A stretch of 64,000 nucleotides of DNA from Streptomyces bottropensis ATCC 25435 (GTDB taxonomy: Bacteria; Actinomycetota; Actinomycetes; Streptomycetales; Streptomycetaceae), in the NCBI RefSeq assembly GCF_000383595.1, contig NZ_KB911581.1, positions 7,585,519 through 7,649,518 on the forward strand. The letters run 5' to 3'. The notes below the pieces were generated by a model. It searched no databases, had not been told where the DNA came from, and was given only the letters and a program-made list of their open reading frames with translations. A program made the position numbers and the translations under genes. Position 1 is the stretch's first letter, and each line of letters starts with the position of its first letter. Positions 49,164 to 58,318 of this stretch are shown here, piece after piece.

Positions 49164-50141
49164 CTACTCGTTCTCGGGCACCGGCACGGTCGCCTCCTGG
49201 GGCCGGTCGGTGGGCACGTAGCGCTGCACGCTCGGCGCACCCGAGGCGCTCTTGGCGACGGGCACGAGATCCTTGTGGATGACCTTGGCGACACCCTGGA
49301 TGGTGTTGACGCCGTACTGCATGTCCGGATTGCCGTGGGTCAGGACGGTGATCGTGTAGTCCCGCCCGCCGCCGGTGAACGTGCCGACGCTGTGCACCCG
49401 CCAGCCGTGCGTGGCGCGGGACAGCCACCCGTTCTTGACGTGCACCTTCACGGTGGAGGGGGCCCCGGCGGGGGTGCCCCAGCGCTGCGAGGCGACGACC
49501 TGGTTCATGAGCTTCAGGGTGTAGGCGCGGGCGTTGTCGCTCAGCACGGTGTTCTTCGCGGTGAGCAGGGCGAGCAGCCGCTGCTCGTCCCGGACGGTGA
49601 TCTGGGTGAGGCCCCAGTAGTTGTCCGCGCCCGGCTTGGTCTGGGTCATCTTCGCGGCGGTGAGGAACGCCTTGATCTTCTTCATGCCGAGCTGCTTCCA
49701 CAGGGTGCTGGTGGAGGCGTTGTCCGACTTGGTGATCATGGCGGTGGCGAGCTTGGTCTCACGGTCGGTGAGATACCTGTTCGTCTTCTTCGCGTCGTAC
49801 AGCAGCGCGGCGAGCACGGTCACCTTCACGACGCTGGCCGAGTCGAAGGCGGTGTCGCCGCGCAGCGTGCAGGTGGTGCCGGTGGTCCGTTCGGACAGCC
49901 CGACGGCCACCGTCCCCTTCCGCTTCGCCAGCGCGGCGGTGATGTCCTTCTGCAGCTTCTCGGCCAGCCCGGCCTGCTTCGACGTACAACTGACCTGCGG
50001 TGCCGGCGCCGCCGCGGCGGCCGGCGCGAACGCCACCGCCGCCGACGACACGACCATCCCGACGCCGATCCCCGCAGCTGCCACACGCGCACTTCTGGAC
50101 GTACGCGACACCCGGGATACCCCCGATATCCGGTGAGTCAT
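49164..50141 (-). CDS. Secreted serine hydrolase of the class A beta-lactamase fold
   Basis: A 325-residue protein with a signal peptide ending in AAAAAPAPQ. It has SVVK (Ser103, Lys106) as the SxxK motif and SDN (139-141) as the second motif. The third motif KTG reads KNG in VHVKNGWLSRATHGW. No clear Glu166-type omega loop is visible, so it is more likely a D,D-peptidase-like or uncharacterised serine hydrolase than a true beta-lactamase. The mature chain ends with an acidic tail. Confidence 0.8.
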   Translation of the reverse strand: MTHRISGVSRVSRTSRSARVAAAGIGVGMVVSSAAVAFAPAAAAAPAPQVSCTSKQAGLAEKLQKDITAALAKRKGTVAVGLSERTTGTTCTLRGDTAFDSASVVKVTVLAALLYDAKKTNRYLTDRETKLATAMITKSDNASTSTLWKQLGMKKIKAFLTAAKMTQTKPGADNYWGLTQITVRDEQRLLALLTAKNTVLSDNARAYTLKLMNQVVASQRWGTPAGAPSTVKVHVKNGWLSRATHGWRVHSVGTFTGGGRDYTITVLTHGNPDMQYGVNTIQGVAKVIHKDLVPVAKSASGAPSVQRYVPTDRPQEATVPVPENE

Positions 50142-50368
50142 CTACTTTTTTTCCCATCCCCTTGAGCGACTGGAACCCGCCACGGGCGGATTCACCTCAG
50201 TCGACTCGCGAGGGCGCGCGATGGTTGTACATGTGTTCGCCTGCTCGGAGATCGGTACGAGCGGCCCTTCGCCCGGCCGCCGCCGGAGTTCCCGCCGAAG
50301 GCGATACCCGCCCACCAGGCCGGCAGCAGCAGTTCACGAGGGCGTACCAGGAGCAACTTCGCGTGTGC

Positions 50369-50398
50369 CCGGGGAAGTTCGCGCACCTGCTTCCCCGG
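50369..50398 (+). promoter_or_regulatory. Stem-loop in the leader of the DUF4180 gene
   Basis: CCGGGGAAG pairs with CTTCCCCGG around a 12-base loop, about 55 bases before the start codon. The remaining part of the 312-base divergent gap shows no gene; an AT run (TACTTTTTTTCC near 50144) lies near the serine hydrolase start. Confidence 0.35.
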
Positions 50399-50453
50399 CG
50401 ACCGGTGGGGAAAATCAGCCGCCCGGCCGCCGCCGGGCCCTAGGCTCGACGCC

Positions 50454-50819
50454 ATGACCACCACCCTGGAGACGATCCACGACGTACCCGTGCTGATGTG
50501 CGCCCCCGAGGGCGAGACGATCGCCCGCGAGAGCGACGCCCTGGATCTCATCGGCAACGCCGGTTACCAGGGCGCCACCTGGGTCGTCGTCCCCGTCGAG
50601 CGGTTCGACGAGGCGTTCTTCCGGCTGCGCACGCGCGTCGCCGGCGACATCATCCAGAAGTTCGTCCAGTACGGCGTCCGCCTCGCCGTGATCGGCGACA
50701 TCTCCCCTTACACGGAGGCCAGTTCGTCACTGCGGGACTTCGTGCGTGAGTGCAACCGCAATCGTCAGACGTGGTTCCTGGCCGACATCGACGAGCTGCG
50801 GGAGCGCCTGCGGGGCTGA
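50454..50819 (+). CDS. DUF4180 domain protein
   Basis: A 121-residue cytosolic protein covered by one domain: VPVLMCAPEGETIARESDALDLIGNAGYQGATWVVVPVERFDEAFFRLRT, then AGDIIQKFVQYGVRLAVIGDIS and RDFVRECNRN. This matches DUF4180. The fold resembles STAS-like domains; the function is not known. It is monocistronic, with a strong terminator after it. Confidence 0.85.
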   Translation: MTTTLETIHDVPVLMCAPEGETIARESDALDLIGNAGYQGATWVVVPVERFDEAFFRLRTRVAGDIIQKFVQYGVRLAVIGDISPYTEASSSLRDFVRECNRNRQTWFLADIDELRERLRG

Positions 50820-50843
50820 GGCCCGCGCAGCGGACCGCCCGCG

Positions 50844-50884
50844 CCGGGTGGGCCGCGCCGAAGGACTCGGCGCGGCCCACCCGG
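50844..50884. terminator. Bidirectional hairpin terminator
   Basis: A perfect 18-bp stem (CCGGGTGGGCCGCGCCGA and complement) with a 5-base loop between the convergent DUF4180 and PAP2 genes. Confidence 0.85.
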
Positions 50885-50913
50885 TGATCCGGACAAACCC
50901 CCGGAACCGCCTC

Positions 50914-52281
50914 TCACACCAGCTCGGGCTGCCGCTCCGCCGGCCGTTCCGGCAGCGCCGTCGACACGGGCTTGCCGTCCCATCGCCGTTCGTTGCGTAC
51001 GTAGCCGTAGCCGACCGAGGCCATCATCAGCAGGAGCAGCGGTCCGTACGCCCACGGGTGCCGGGCCATCTCCAGCGGCAGATAGCGGTAGGCCAGCAGC
51101 AGCGCGACGAACACCGTCGCGCCGTAGGCGACCAGCCGGGTTCCCGACCGGTCCCAGCCGCGGTCGACCGTGCGCAGACCCGCCTCGATGGTGAGCGTGA
51201 ACACGACTCCGGCGATGAGGTCCACGCCGTAGTGGTAGCCGAATCCCAGCGTCGCGGTGAGCGTGGCGATCAGCCAGAACGTGCCCGCGTACCGCAGAAG
51301 GCGCGGGCCGCCGCGGGAGTGGATGAAGATCGCCGTGGCCCACGCCGTGTGCAGACTGGGCATGCAGTTGCGTGGGGTGATGTCGTCGTACGGCATCGAG
51401 TGCGGGACCCCGATCGGCGGCGGAACGTCGGGCCACAGGTGGGCGAGCGCCCACTGACCGCCGCCGGTGCCGAACGCGCCGGAGCCGTAGGCGAAGACCG
51501 GTCCCACCACCGGGAAGATCATGTAGATGCCCGGTCCGAGAAGGCCGATCACCAGGAACGTGCGCACCAGGTGGTGGCGCGGGAAGCGGCGCTCGGCGGC
51601 CACGTGGCGCAGTTGGTAGAGCGCGACGCCGACCGCGGCCACGGCGAGCTGGATGTAGACCCAGTCGAGGAGATGGGTGCCGACCGGGCCGGTGGCCCTG
51701 ACCATCCGGCCCACCAGCCACGACGGGTTGCCCAGCGCGTGGTCGGCGGTCGCCAGGTACGGGTCGAGCACCGTCGGGCGGGTCTTGGACGTGATCAGCA
51801 GCCAGGCGTCCCCGGTCTTGCGGCCGGCCACCAGCAGCAGGCCCAGCCCGACACCCTTGAGCAGCAGGGCCCGTTCCCGGCCGGTGCGGCGGGTGACGGC
51901 GATGACCGCGCAGCCCAGCAGCACCCACAGCGCGCCGTTGCCGAACATCATCTTGGCGTCGAGAGCCCACCGCACCAGAAAGAAGACGACGTCGATCCCG
52001 ATCGCGACGCCGAGGGCGATGAACCGTTGCCGCCAGGTGAGCACCACCATCGTCAACGCCATGCTGGCGTACAGCAACGGCCCCGACTTGGGGGCGAATA
52101 TCACCTCTCGCGCCTGGTTGGTGATCGGACCCGGCAGTCCGTAGCCACGAGAGACGATCTCCAGCGCGAGAATGAATCCGACGGTCGCGACACTCGCCGC
52201 GGCCCACAGAATCACCCTCGGCCGACGCCACTCGACGGACGCGAACGCGCTTCGTATGCGCGGGAACACCCGCGAGACCAT
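50914..52281 (-). CDS. PAP2-superfamily membrane enzyme, inositol phosphorylceramide synthase-like
   Basis: A 455-residue polytopic protein with about ten helices. The phosphatase/transferase active-site motifs are CMPSLHTAWA (near residues 303-312, His near 308) and FGYHYGVDLIAG (near 345-356), as in Aur1-type phosphotransferases and PAP2 phosphatases. It probably moves a head group between lipids at the outer membrane face. ATG at 52281 is taken as start; a TTG nine bases earlier is possible, and neither has a clear ribosome site. Confidence 0.8.
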   Translation of the reverse strand: MVSRVFPRIRSAFASVEWRRPRVILWAAASVATVGFILALEIVSRGYGLPGPITNQAREVIFAPKSGPLLYASMALTMVVLTWRQRFIALGVAIGIDVVFFLVRWALDAKMMFGNGALWVLLGCAVIAVTRRTGRERALLLKGVGLGLLLVAGRKTGDAWLLITSKTRPTVLDPYLATADHALGNPSWLVGRMVRATGPVGTHLLDWVYIQLAVAAVGVALYQLRHVAAERRFPRHHLVRTFLVIGLLGPGIYMIFPVVGPVFAYGSGAFGTGGGQWALAHLWPDVPPPIGVPHSMPYDDITPRNCMPSLHTAWATAIFIHSRGGPRLLRYAGTFWLIATLTATLGFGYHYGVDLIAGVVFTLTIEAGLRTVDRGWDRSGTRLVAYGATVFVALLLAYRYLPLEMARHPWAYGPLLLLMMASVGYGYVRNERRWDGKPVSTALPERPAERQPELV

Positions 52282-52931
52282 GGATATCAATTATCCGGCC
52301 GTCGTCTCGGTCGGGTACGACGGGCCGGGTCTTTTCGTGGTGCGCAGCATGACTTTCCGGTGGAGGGCGTGGGCGGACGGAAGCGGTTCACGACGGGCGG
52401 GACCGCGCGAGGGATCTGGGACCAGCGGGGTCACTCCTGGGAAGACCGACGACCACCCCTCGGGGTTGCTCGCACGATCGGATACGCGGGCACCGCGTCC
52501 GGCTCGCGACGCGGAGTCCGTCCACACGTCGTCCACTGATCCGTCCCCCACTCTCCCCTGGGCGCCATCGCCTCCCCACCAGCATCGTGGACGGCTTCGA
52601 GAAGGCATAGAGCGCCCCCCGCACTCCGGCGGACCGGCCCACGGACCGGCCGGCGGCTCGAACAGTCGACCGACCCGCCTCGCACGTGCCCAGCACGCCT
52701 GATTCCGCAGGTAGATCGGGGTCTCCCCGTGCGCCGGGGCACGCGAGCGGGACGTGGGGCCCGAGGGTTGCCCCGTTGGCCAGAACGTCACCAGATTGCC
52801 TTCCCTTCGTAACACATGGACTGACCCGTCCATGCCAATCTCTCGATTGCCCACACAGTCAACCCGCGTAGAACGAGACTCCCCGAAGCAACTCCTCGTG
52901 CTGCGCGGCCCTCTGGGAAGGGACACCCCTC
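52282..52931. other. 650-base stretch without a convincing gene
   Basis: This divergent gap between the PAP2 gene and the endonuclease gene has open frames on both strands, but none has a ribosome site, a Streptomyces-like codon pattern or a recognisable domain. The last 130 bases before the endonuclease (52800-52931) are AT-richer and likely hold its promoter. Confidence 0.5.
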
Positions 52932-53738
52932 ATGCCCGCTGCGCGGATACGCAGTTGGAAGTCGGTCGCTCTCGCAACGTCGGCCGTGCTCGTCGGTATC
53001 GTCCTCCCGGCCGCAACGGCCTCCCCCGCCTCGGCGACGACCACCGCCTACGACGCGACGTACTACAAGAACGCGGTCGGCAAGACCGGTACGGCCCTGA
53101 AGTCCTCCCTGCACACGATCATCAGCGCCAACGTCTCCAAGATCTCGTACTCCGCGGTCTGGAACGCGCTCAAGGTCACCGACCAGGACCCGAACAACAG
53201 CAGCAACGTGCTCCTGCTGTACAGCGGTGTCTCCCGCAGCAAGTCCCTCAACGGCGGTGACGTCGGCGACTGGAACCGCGAGCACACCTGGGCCAAGTCC
53301 CACGGCGACTTCGGCGAGGCGATCGGCCCCGGCACCGACCTGCACCACCTGCGCGCCTGCGACGTCCAGGTCAACAGCATCCGCGGCAACCTGGACTTCG
53401 ACAACGGCGGCAGCTCCGTCACCAACGGCGGCGGCAGCACCGTCGACTCCGACTCCTTCGCGCCGCGCGCCGCGGACCGGGGCGACGTGGCCCGCATCAT
53501 CCTCTACATGGCCGTCCGCTACGAGGGCGACGACAGCTGGCCCGACCTGGAGCCCAACGAGAAGGTCGCCAACGGCAGCAACCCGTACATGGGCAAGCTC
53601 TCCGTCCTGAAGGCCTGGAACGAGGCGGACCCGCCGAGCGCCTTCGAGGAGCGCCGCAACCAGGTCATCTACGACACCTACCAGCACAACCGCAACCCGT
53701 TCATCGACCACCCGGAGTGGGTCGAGGCGATCTGGTAG
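52932..53738 (+). CDS. Secreted endonuclease I family nuclease
   Basis: A 268-residue exoenzyme with a signal peptide ending near SPASA. The metal/catalytic beta-beta-alpha region shows WNREHTWAKS (near residues 113-122, His central) and DLHHLRACDVQVNSIRGN (near 136-153), the hallmarks of EndA/endonuclease I. It degrades DNA or RNA non-specifically outside the cell, for nutrient gain or during development. The ATG follows GGGAAGGGA. Confidence 0.9.
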   Translation: MPAARIRSWKSVALATSAVLVGIVLPAATASPASATTTAYDATYYKNAVGKTGTALKSSLHTIISANVSKISYSAVWNALKVTDQDPNNSSNVLLLYSGVSRSKSLNGGDVGDWNREHTWAKSHGDFGEAIGPGTDLHHLRACDVQVNSIRGNLDFDNGGSSVTNGGGSTVDSDSFAPRAADRGDVARIILYMAVRYEGDDSWPDLEPNEKVANGSNPYMGKLSVLKAWNEADPPSAFEERRNQVIYDTYQHNRNPFIDHPEWVEAIW

Positions 53739-53751
53739 CCGCCCGCCCAGC

Positions 53752-53795
53752 ACGGCGAACCCCCGGCCCCCGTACGAGGGCCGGGGGTTCGCCGT
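53752..53795 (+). terminator. Hairpin terminator after the endonuclease gene
   Basis: A perfect 18-bp stem (ACGGCGAACCCCCGGCCC and complement) with an 8-base loop, 14 bases after the stop. Confidence 0.85.
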
Positions 53796-53996
53796 CCCAC
53801 CGGCGCGGAAGCCTCCGCACCCGCCGCTGTGCGCCGGGGCGAGCCGGCACCGGCTTCGCGTCCGGGTGGGGCTCTCCCTCAGTCAGTTACCCATCCATGA
53901 CATTCGGACGTACAACCGATGAAGGGCGCCTGGAGTCGGACTACACGGACGCGGCACTTCCGCCACGCCGGATCCACCGACTCGAAAGGCACGTGC

Positions 53997-55487
53997 ATGT
54001 CACGAGCAGGAGCACGACGCAGCACCCGAGCGGCACGACTGAGCGCCCCCATGGCCGCGGTGGTGCTGCTGACCGGAGGCCTGACGGCCCTGTCGCTCGG
54101 CCCGGCCTCGGCGGCGCCCGCGAAGGTGGGCGTGGCGGACGACTTCAACGGCGACGGCTACGGCGACCTGGTCGTCGGCGCCCCGAACGCCAAGGTGTCC
54201 GGCAAGGCCAAAGCGGGCTACGTGACCGTGCTGTACGGCTCGAAGAGCGGTGCCTCCGCGGCGAAGAGGAAGCTCATCAGCCGCTCGACGAGCGGGGTGC
54301 CGGGCGCCGCCACCGCGAACCAGCGCTTCGGCTCGACGTTCACCAAGGGCGACCTGGACCGGGACGGCTACGGCGACCTGGTGATCGCCGGCGGCACGGC
54401 GGGCTCGGTGATCCTCTGGGGGTCGGCGTCCGGGCTGAGCGGCGGCACGAGCATCGCCAAGTTCGGGTCGGCCCCGCAGGCGGGCGACTTCGACGGTGAC
54501 GGCAAGACCGACCTCGCCCTCTTCTCCGCCCAGGACATCAGCGGCGACGACCCCGAGGGCGCGCCGGCGGCCCTGTGGAAGGGCCCGATCTCCCGCGCGG
54601 CCAAGCCCGCCGCCGTACTCCCGCTCCTCGACAAGTCCCTGTGGTGGGGCTGGTACGAGGACGATGCCTCCTGCGCCACCGGCCACGGCTGCGAGAACGG
54701 GCCGTCCTCCATCACCGGGCCGGTCGTCTCCGGCCAGGTCGGGGACGTCAACGGCGACGGCCGCGACGACCTGGTCCAGTGGTACTACACGGGTGACGGC
54801 ACCTGGGGCAACCGGCTTCTCCTGGGCGGCGCCTCGGGCTTCAAGCGCGGCTTCGCGCCCGGCGACGACGTGAGCCGCGCGGCGGCGGGCACGGGCGTGG
54901 GCGACGTGAACGGCGACGGTTACGACGACGTGGTCGTGGGCGCCGACGGCTGGACCGACCAGGTCCGCGTGGCCTACGGCTCCCCCACCGGCACCTCCGA
55001 GTCCAACGTCCAGACCTTCGACCAGAACCTGCCGGGCTTCCCCGGCGCGCAGGAGGAGGGCGACCTCGTCGGCTCGGCGGTCTCCGTCGCCGACGTCACC
55101 GGTGACGGCTACGCCGACCTCGCCCTCGGCATCGCGTACGAGGACGTCGGCGACATCACCAACACCGGTTCGGTCGCCCTGGTCCCCGGCAGCGCCGCCG
55201 GCGTGACGGGCGCCGGCACGCAGGTCTTCCACCAGAACACCGCCGGGGTCCCCGGCGCCGCCGAGGCGGAGGACAAGTTCGGTACCACCACGGCCCTGGT
55301 GGACCTCGACGGCAGCGGCCACCCCGACCTCGCGGTCGGCGCCCCCGCCGAGAACAGCGACAACGGGGCCGTCTGGTTCCTCCCCGGCACCACGACCGGC
55401 CTGACCACGACGTCGGCGCTCGCGTTCGGCCCCGGCGACGTGTCCGCCCCGGCGACCGACGCGATGTTCGGCGCGTTCCTGCGCTGA
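53997..55487 (+). CDS. Secreted FG-GAP/integrin alpha-like repeat protein
   Basis: A 496-residue protein with a signal peptide ending near PASAA. It carries seven FG-GAP repeats, each with a calcium-binding DxDxDGxxDL loop: DFNGDGYGDLVVG, DLDRDGYGDLVIAG, DFDGDGKTDLALF, DVNGDGRDDLVQW, DVNGDGYDDVVVG, DVTGDGYADLALG, DLDGSGHPDLAVG. They should close into a seven-bladed propeller. There is no catalytic domain, so a binding or adhesion role is likely. ATG at 53997 is chosen for GAAAGG seven bases upstream; the frame is open earlier. Confidence 0.88.
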   Translation: MSRAGARRSTRAARLSAPMAAVVLLTGGLTALSLGPASAAPAKVGVADDFNGDGYGDLVVGAPNAKVSGKAKAGYVTVLYGSKSGASAAKRKLISRSTSGVPGAATANQRFGSTFTKGDLDRDGYGDLVIAGGTAGSVILWGSASGLSGGTSIAKFGSAPQAGDFDGDGKTDLALFSAQDISGDDPEGAPAALWKGPISRAAKPAAVLPLLDKSLWWGWYEDDASCATGHGCENGPSSITGPVVSGQVGDVNGDGRDDLVQWYYTGDGTWGNRLLLGGASGFKRGFAPGDDVSRAAAGTGVGDVNGDGYDDVVVGADGWTDQVRVAYGSPTGTSESNVQTFDQNLPGFPGAQEEGDLVGSAVSVADVTGDGYADLALGIAYEDVGDITNTGSVALVPGSAAGVTGAGTQVFHQNTAGVPGAAEAEDKFGTTTALVDLDGSGHPDLAVGAPAENSDNGAVWFLPGTTTGLTTTSALAFGPGDVSAPATDAMFGAFLR

Positions 55488-55496
55488 CCTGATCCG

Positions 55497-55531
55497 GTCC
55501 GGCGTGACGGCCGCGCGCGGTCACGCCGGAC
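55497..55531. terminator. Bidirectional hairpin terminator
   Basis: GTCCGGCGTGAC (55497-55508) pairs with its complement at 55520-55531. It lies between the convergent FG-GAP and TPP-enzyme genes. Confidence 0.8.
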
Positions 55532-55616
55532 GGTGAGGTGCCGGAGCCGGGGCACGTGCCGGGGCGCGGAGCGGTTCGGGGCCTGGCCGCCCGCGTGCGC
55601 CCCTGCCCCGACCGGG

Positions 55617-57302
55617 TCAGACGTGCGTCGGCGCGAACATCCGCAGCACGGCCGGCAGCACCACCACCGAAGGCCCCGGCGCGGCGAGGGACGTGGCCAG
55701 GTCGTCCGCGAGGGACTCGGGGGTCGTCCGCACCCCCGGGACGCCGAAGGACTCCGCCAGCGCCACGAAGTCCGGGCGGGACAGCTCCGTGCCGGTCGGC
55801 TCGCCGTAGGCGTCGGTCATGTACGCGCGCAGGATGCCGTAGCCGCCGTCGTCGACGATCAGCCAGGTGACGTTCAGGTCGTACTGCCGGGCGGTGGCCA
55901 GCTCGGCGATCGAGTAGAGCGCGCCGCCGTCGCCGGAGACGGCCAGCACCGGCCGGGTCGGGTCGGCCGTCGCCGCGCCGAGGGCGGCCGGGAAGGCGTA
56001 GCCGAGACCGCCCGAACCCTGCGCGGAGTGCATGGTGTTGGGGCCCTTGGGGTCGAACGCCGACCACGCCCAGTAGGACAGGATCGTCATGTCCCAGAAG
56101 GAGGGCGCGCGGGCCGGGAGGGCCCGGCGGACCGACGCCAACAGGTCCTGTTCCAGGGTGAGTTCCTGGGCGTCGATGCGGGCACGGACGAGATCGAGCA
56201 CCGCACGGACGCGGTCCGGCGCGGACGCGTCCTCGCGGGGCTCCTCGATCGTCTCCAGCAGGGCCGTCAGCGCCAGGCGCGCGTCCGCGTGGATGCCGAG
56301 CGCCGGATGGTTGGACTCCAGCTTCCCGAGGTCCGCCTCGATCTGGATGACCCGGCCCCGGGGCTTGAACGTGTGGTAGTTCGAGGAGAGTTCACCGAGC
56401 CCCGAGCCGACCACCAGCAGCACGTCCGCGTCCTCCAGGAAGTCGGTCGTGTGCCGGTCCTCCAGCCAGGACCGCAGCGACAGCGGATGCGTCCACGGGA
56501 ACGCGCCCTTCCCCCCGTACGTCGTCACGACCGGCGCCGACAGCCGCTCCGCCAGCTGCCGCAGCTTGCCGGACGCGTCCGCCCGGACGACTCCGCCGCC
56601 CGCGATGATCGCCGGGCGGGCGGCGGTGGACAGCAGGTGGGCGGCCACAGCGGTCAGTTCGGGGCGCGGGGGCAGCTCCTCGGGGAAGGCGTCGCCGCCC
56701 GTCACCACCGGGATCAGGGTCTCGGCCAGCAGGACGTCCTGCGGGATCTCCACCCACACCGGGCCGTGCGGGGCGGTGAGCGCGGACTGCCAGGCGGCGG
56801 CGATCGCGGAGGGGATCTGGGACTGCGTACGGACCGTGTGGACGGACTTCACCACGCCCCTGAACGAGGCGGCCTGGTCGGGGAGTTCGTGCAGGTAGCC
56901 GTGACGGCCCCCGCCGATGCCCGCCGTGGGGATCTGGCTGCTGATCGCCAGCACCGGCGCCGAGGCGGCCGCCGCCTCCTGGAGCGCGGCGAGCGAGGTC
57001 AGCGCGCCGGGGCCGGTCGACAGGAGCAGCGGGGCCGCCTCGCCGGTGATCCGGCCGTACGCGTCCGCCGCGAACCCGGCGTTGTTCTCCACACGGAGCC
57101 CGATGTACCGCAGGTCGGAGCGGCGCAGCGCGTCGAACAGGGGCAGCGCGTGCTGGCCGGGGAGCCCGAAGACCGTCGTCGCGCCGAGTCCGGCCAGTGT
57201 CTCCACGACCAGGTCTCCGCCGTGGCGGCCGGCGGGAGGGTTCAGCGCGGCCTCCGTCTGGGCGGCCGTCGGGCGGAGCACCAGGTCGTGGTCGTGGGTC
57301 AC
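55617..57302 (-). CDS. Thiamine diphosphate-dependent decarboxylase, possible 2-ketoarginine decarboxylase
   Basis: A 561-residue enzyme of the acetolactate synthase/benzoylformate decarboxylase fold. The catalytic Glu of the N-terminal domain is in RVENNAGFAADAYGRITG. The central domain has VVGSGLGELS. The C-terminal TPP/Mg motif starts GDGGALYSIAEL and ends in VDDGGYG, where DD replaces the usual NN. The GTG start overlaps the ureohydrolase stop by four bases. A TPP decarboxylase coupled to a ureohydrolase fits the arginine transaminase route (2-ketoarginine to 4-guanidinobutanal), as with AruI; this is inference. A generic 2-oxoacid decarboxylase is the alternative. Confidence 0.8.
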   Translation of the reverse strand: MTHDHDLVLRPTAAQTEAALNPPAGRHGGDLVVETLAGLGATTVFGLPGQHALPLFDALRRSDLRYIGLRVENNAGFAADAYGRITGEAAPLLLSTGPGALTSLAALQEAAAASAPVLAISSQIPTAGIGGGRHGYLHELPDQAASFRGVVKSVHTVRTQSQIPSAIAAAWQSALTAPHGPVWVEIPQDVLLAETLIPVVTGGDAFPEELPPRPELTAVAAHLLSTAARPAIIAGGGVVRADASGKLRQLAERLSAPVVTTYGGKGAFPWTHPLSLRSWLEDRHTTDFLEDADVLLVVGSGLGELSSNYHTFKPRGRVIQIEADLGKLESNHPALGIHADARLALTALLETIEEPREDASAPDRVRAVLDLVRARIDAQELTLEQDLLASVRRALPARAPSFWDMTILSYWAWSAFDPKGPNTMHSAQGSGGLGYAFPAALGAATADPTRPVLAVSGDGGALYSIAELATARQYDLNVTWLIVDDGGYGILRAYMTDAYGEPTGTELSRPDFVALAESFGVPGVRTTPESLADDLATSLAAPGPSVVVLPAVLRMFAPTHV

Positions 57303-58300
57303 TTGCCTTCGTTCTCCTTGCGGGCCCCGGCGATCTGGCGGGACATGATCGTGGTGAGTTCGTACGCCGTGTGCGAGGCGGCCACGGCGGTGATCTCGGC
57401 GTGATCGTACGCGGGCGCCACCTCGACGACGTCGGCGGAGACCAGGTGGCAGGAGGCGAGGCCGCGCAGGATCTCCAGCAGCTCGCGGGAGGTCATGCCG
57501 CCGGCCTCCGGCGTGCCCGTGCCCGGCGCGTGGGCCGGGTCGAGGCAGTCGATGTCGATGGAGATGTAGAGCGGCCGGTCGCCGATCCGCTGCCGCAGCT
57601 GGTCGGCGATCTCGTCGACGCCGCGCCGCATCACGTCCGCCGAGGTGACGATCCCGAAGCCCATCTTCGCGTCGTCGGTGAGGTCCTGCTTGCCGTACAG
57701 CGGGCCGCGCGTGCCCACGTGCGAGAGGGCCTCGGTGTCGAGGATGCCCTCCTCCACCGCCCGCCGGAAGGGGGTGCCGTGGGTGTACTCGGCGCCGAAG
57801 TACGTGTCCCAGGTGTCGAGGTGCGCGTCGAAGTGGAGCAGGGCGACCGGCCCGTGCTTCTTGGCGACGGACCGCAGCAGCGGCAGCGCGATGGTGTGGT
57901 CGCCGCCGAGGGTCATCAGCCGGGCCCCCGTGCCGAGCAGCTCGTCCGCCGCCGCCTCGACCGTCTCCACCGCCTCGTTGATGTCGAACGGGTTGACGGC
58001 GATGTCTCCGGCGTCCGCGACCTGGGCGAGGGCGAAGGGCGAGGCGTCCTGGGCCGGGTTGTAGGGGCGCAGCAGCCGGGACGCCTCGCGGATCGCGTTG
58101 CCGCCGAAGCGGGCGCCAGGCCGGTAGGAGACTCCCGAGTCGAACGGCACGCCCACGACGGCGACGTCCGCCCGGCCGACCTCGTCGAGGCGCGGCAGCC
58201 GGGCGTAGGTCGCGGGTCCGGCGTAGCGCGGGATGCGCGAGGAGTCGACGGGGCCTCGGGGCGAGTCCGCGGTGCCTCGGGGTGTCTCGTTGCTGCTCAT
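57299..58300 (-). CDS. Ureohydrolase, agmatinase/guanidinobutyrase family
   Basis: A 333-residue arginase-superfamily enzyme. The Mn-binding motifs are all present: GGDHTIALPLL, HFDAHLDTWDTYFG and SIDIDCLDPAHAPGTGTPEAGG, with the late E/D in DVVEVAPAYDHAEITAV. It cleaves a guanidino compound to an amine and urea: agmatine to putrescine, or 4-guanidinobutyrate to GABA. The coupled TPP decarboxylase favours a guanidinobutyrate-type substrate; motif reading alone cannot decide. First gene of the pair, with an AT-rich candidate operator just upstream. Confidence 0.88.
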   Translation of the reverse strand: MSSNETPRGTADSPRGPVDSSRIPRYAGPATYARLPRLDEVGRADVAVVGVPFDSGVSYRPGARFGGNAIREASRLLRPYNPAQDASPFALAQVADAGDIAVNPFDINEAVETVEAAADELLGTGARLMTLGGDHTIALPLLRSVAKKHGPVALLHFDAHLDTWDTYFGAEYTHGTPFRRAVEEGILDTEALSHVGTRGPLYGKQDLTDDAKMGFGIVTSADVMRRGVDEIADQLRQRIGDRPLYISIDIDCLDPAHAPGTGTPEAGGMTSRELLEILRGLASCHLVSADVVEVAPAYDHAEITAVAASHTAYELTTIMSRQIAGARKENEGK

Positions 58301-58318
58301 GGGAACTGCCTACTTCCT

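Noticed and set aside
49164..50141. True class A beta-lactamase
   Set aside because: SxxK and SDN are present, but KTG is KNG and no clear omega-loop Glu is seen, so a resistance role is not claimed.
52291..52926. Minus-strand frame of about 210 codons in the gene-less gap
   Set aside because: No ribosome site, no domain, and an amino-acid mix unlike a folded protein; open frames overlap it on the other strand as well.
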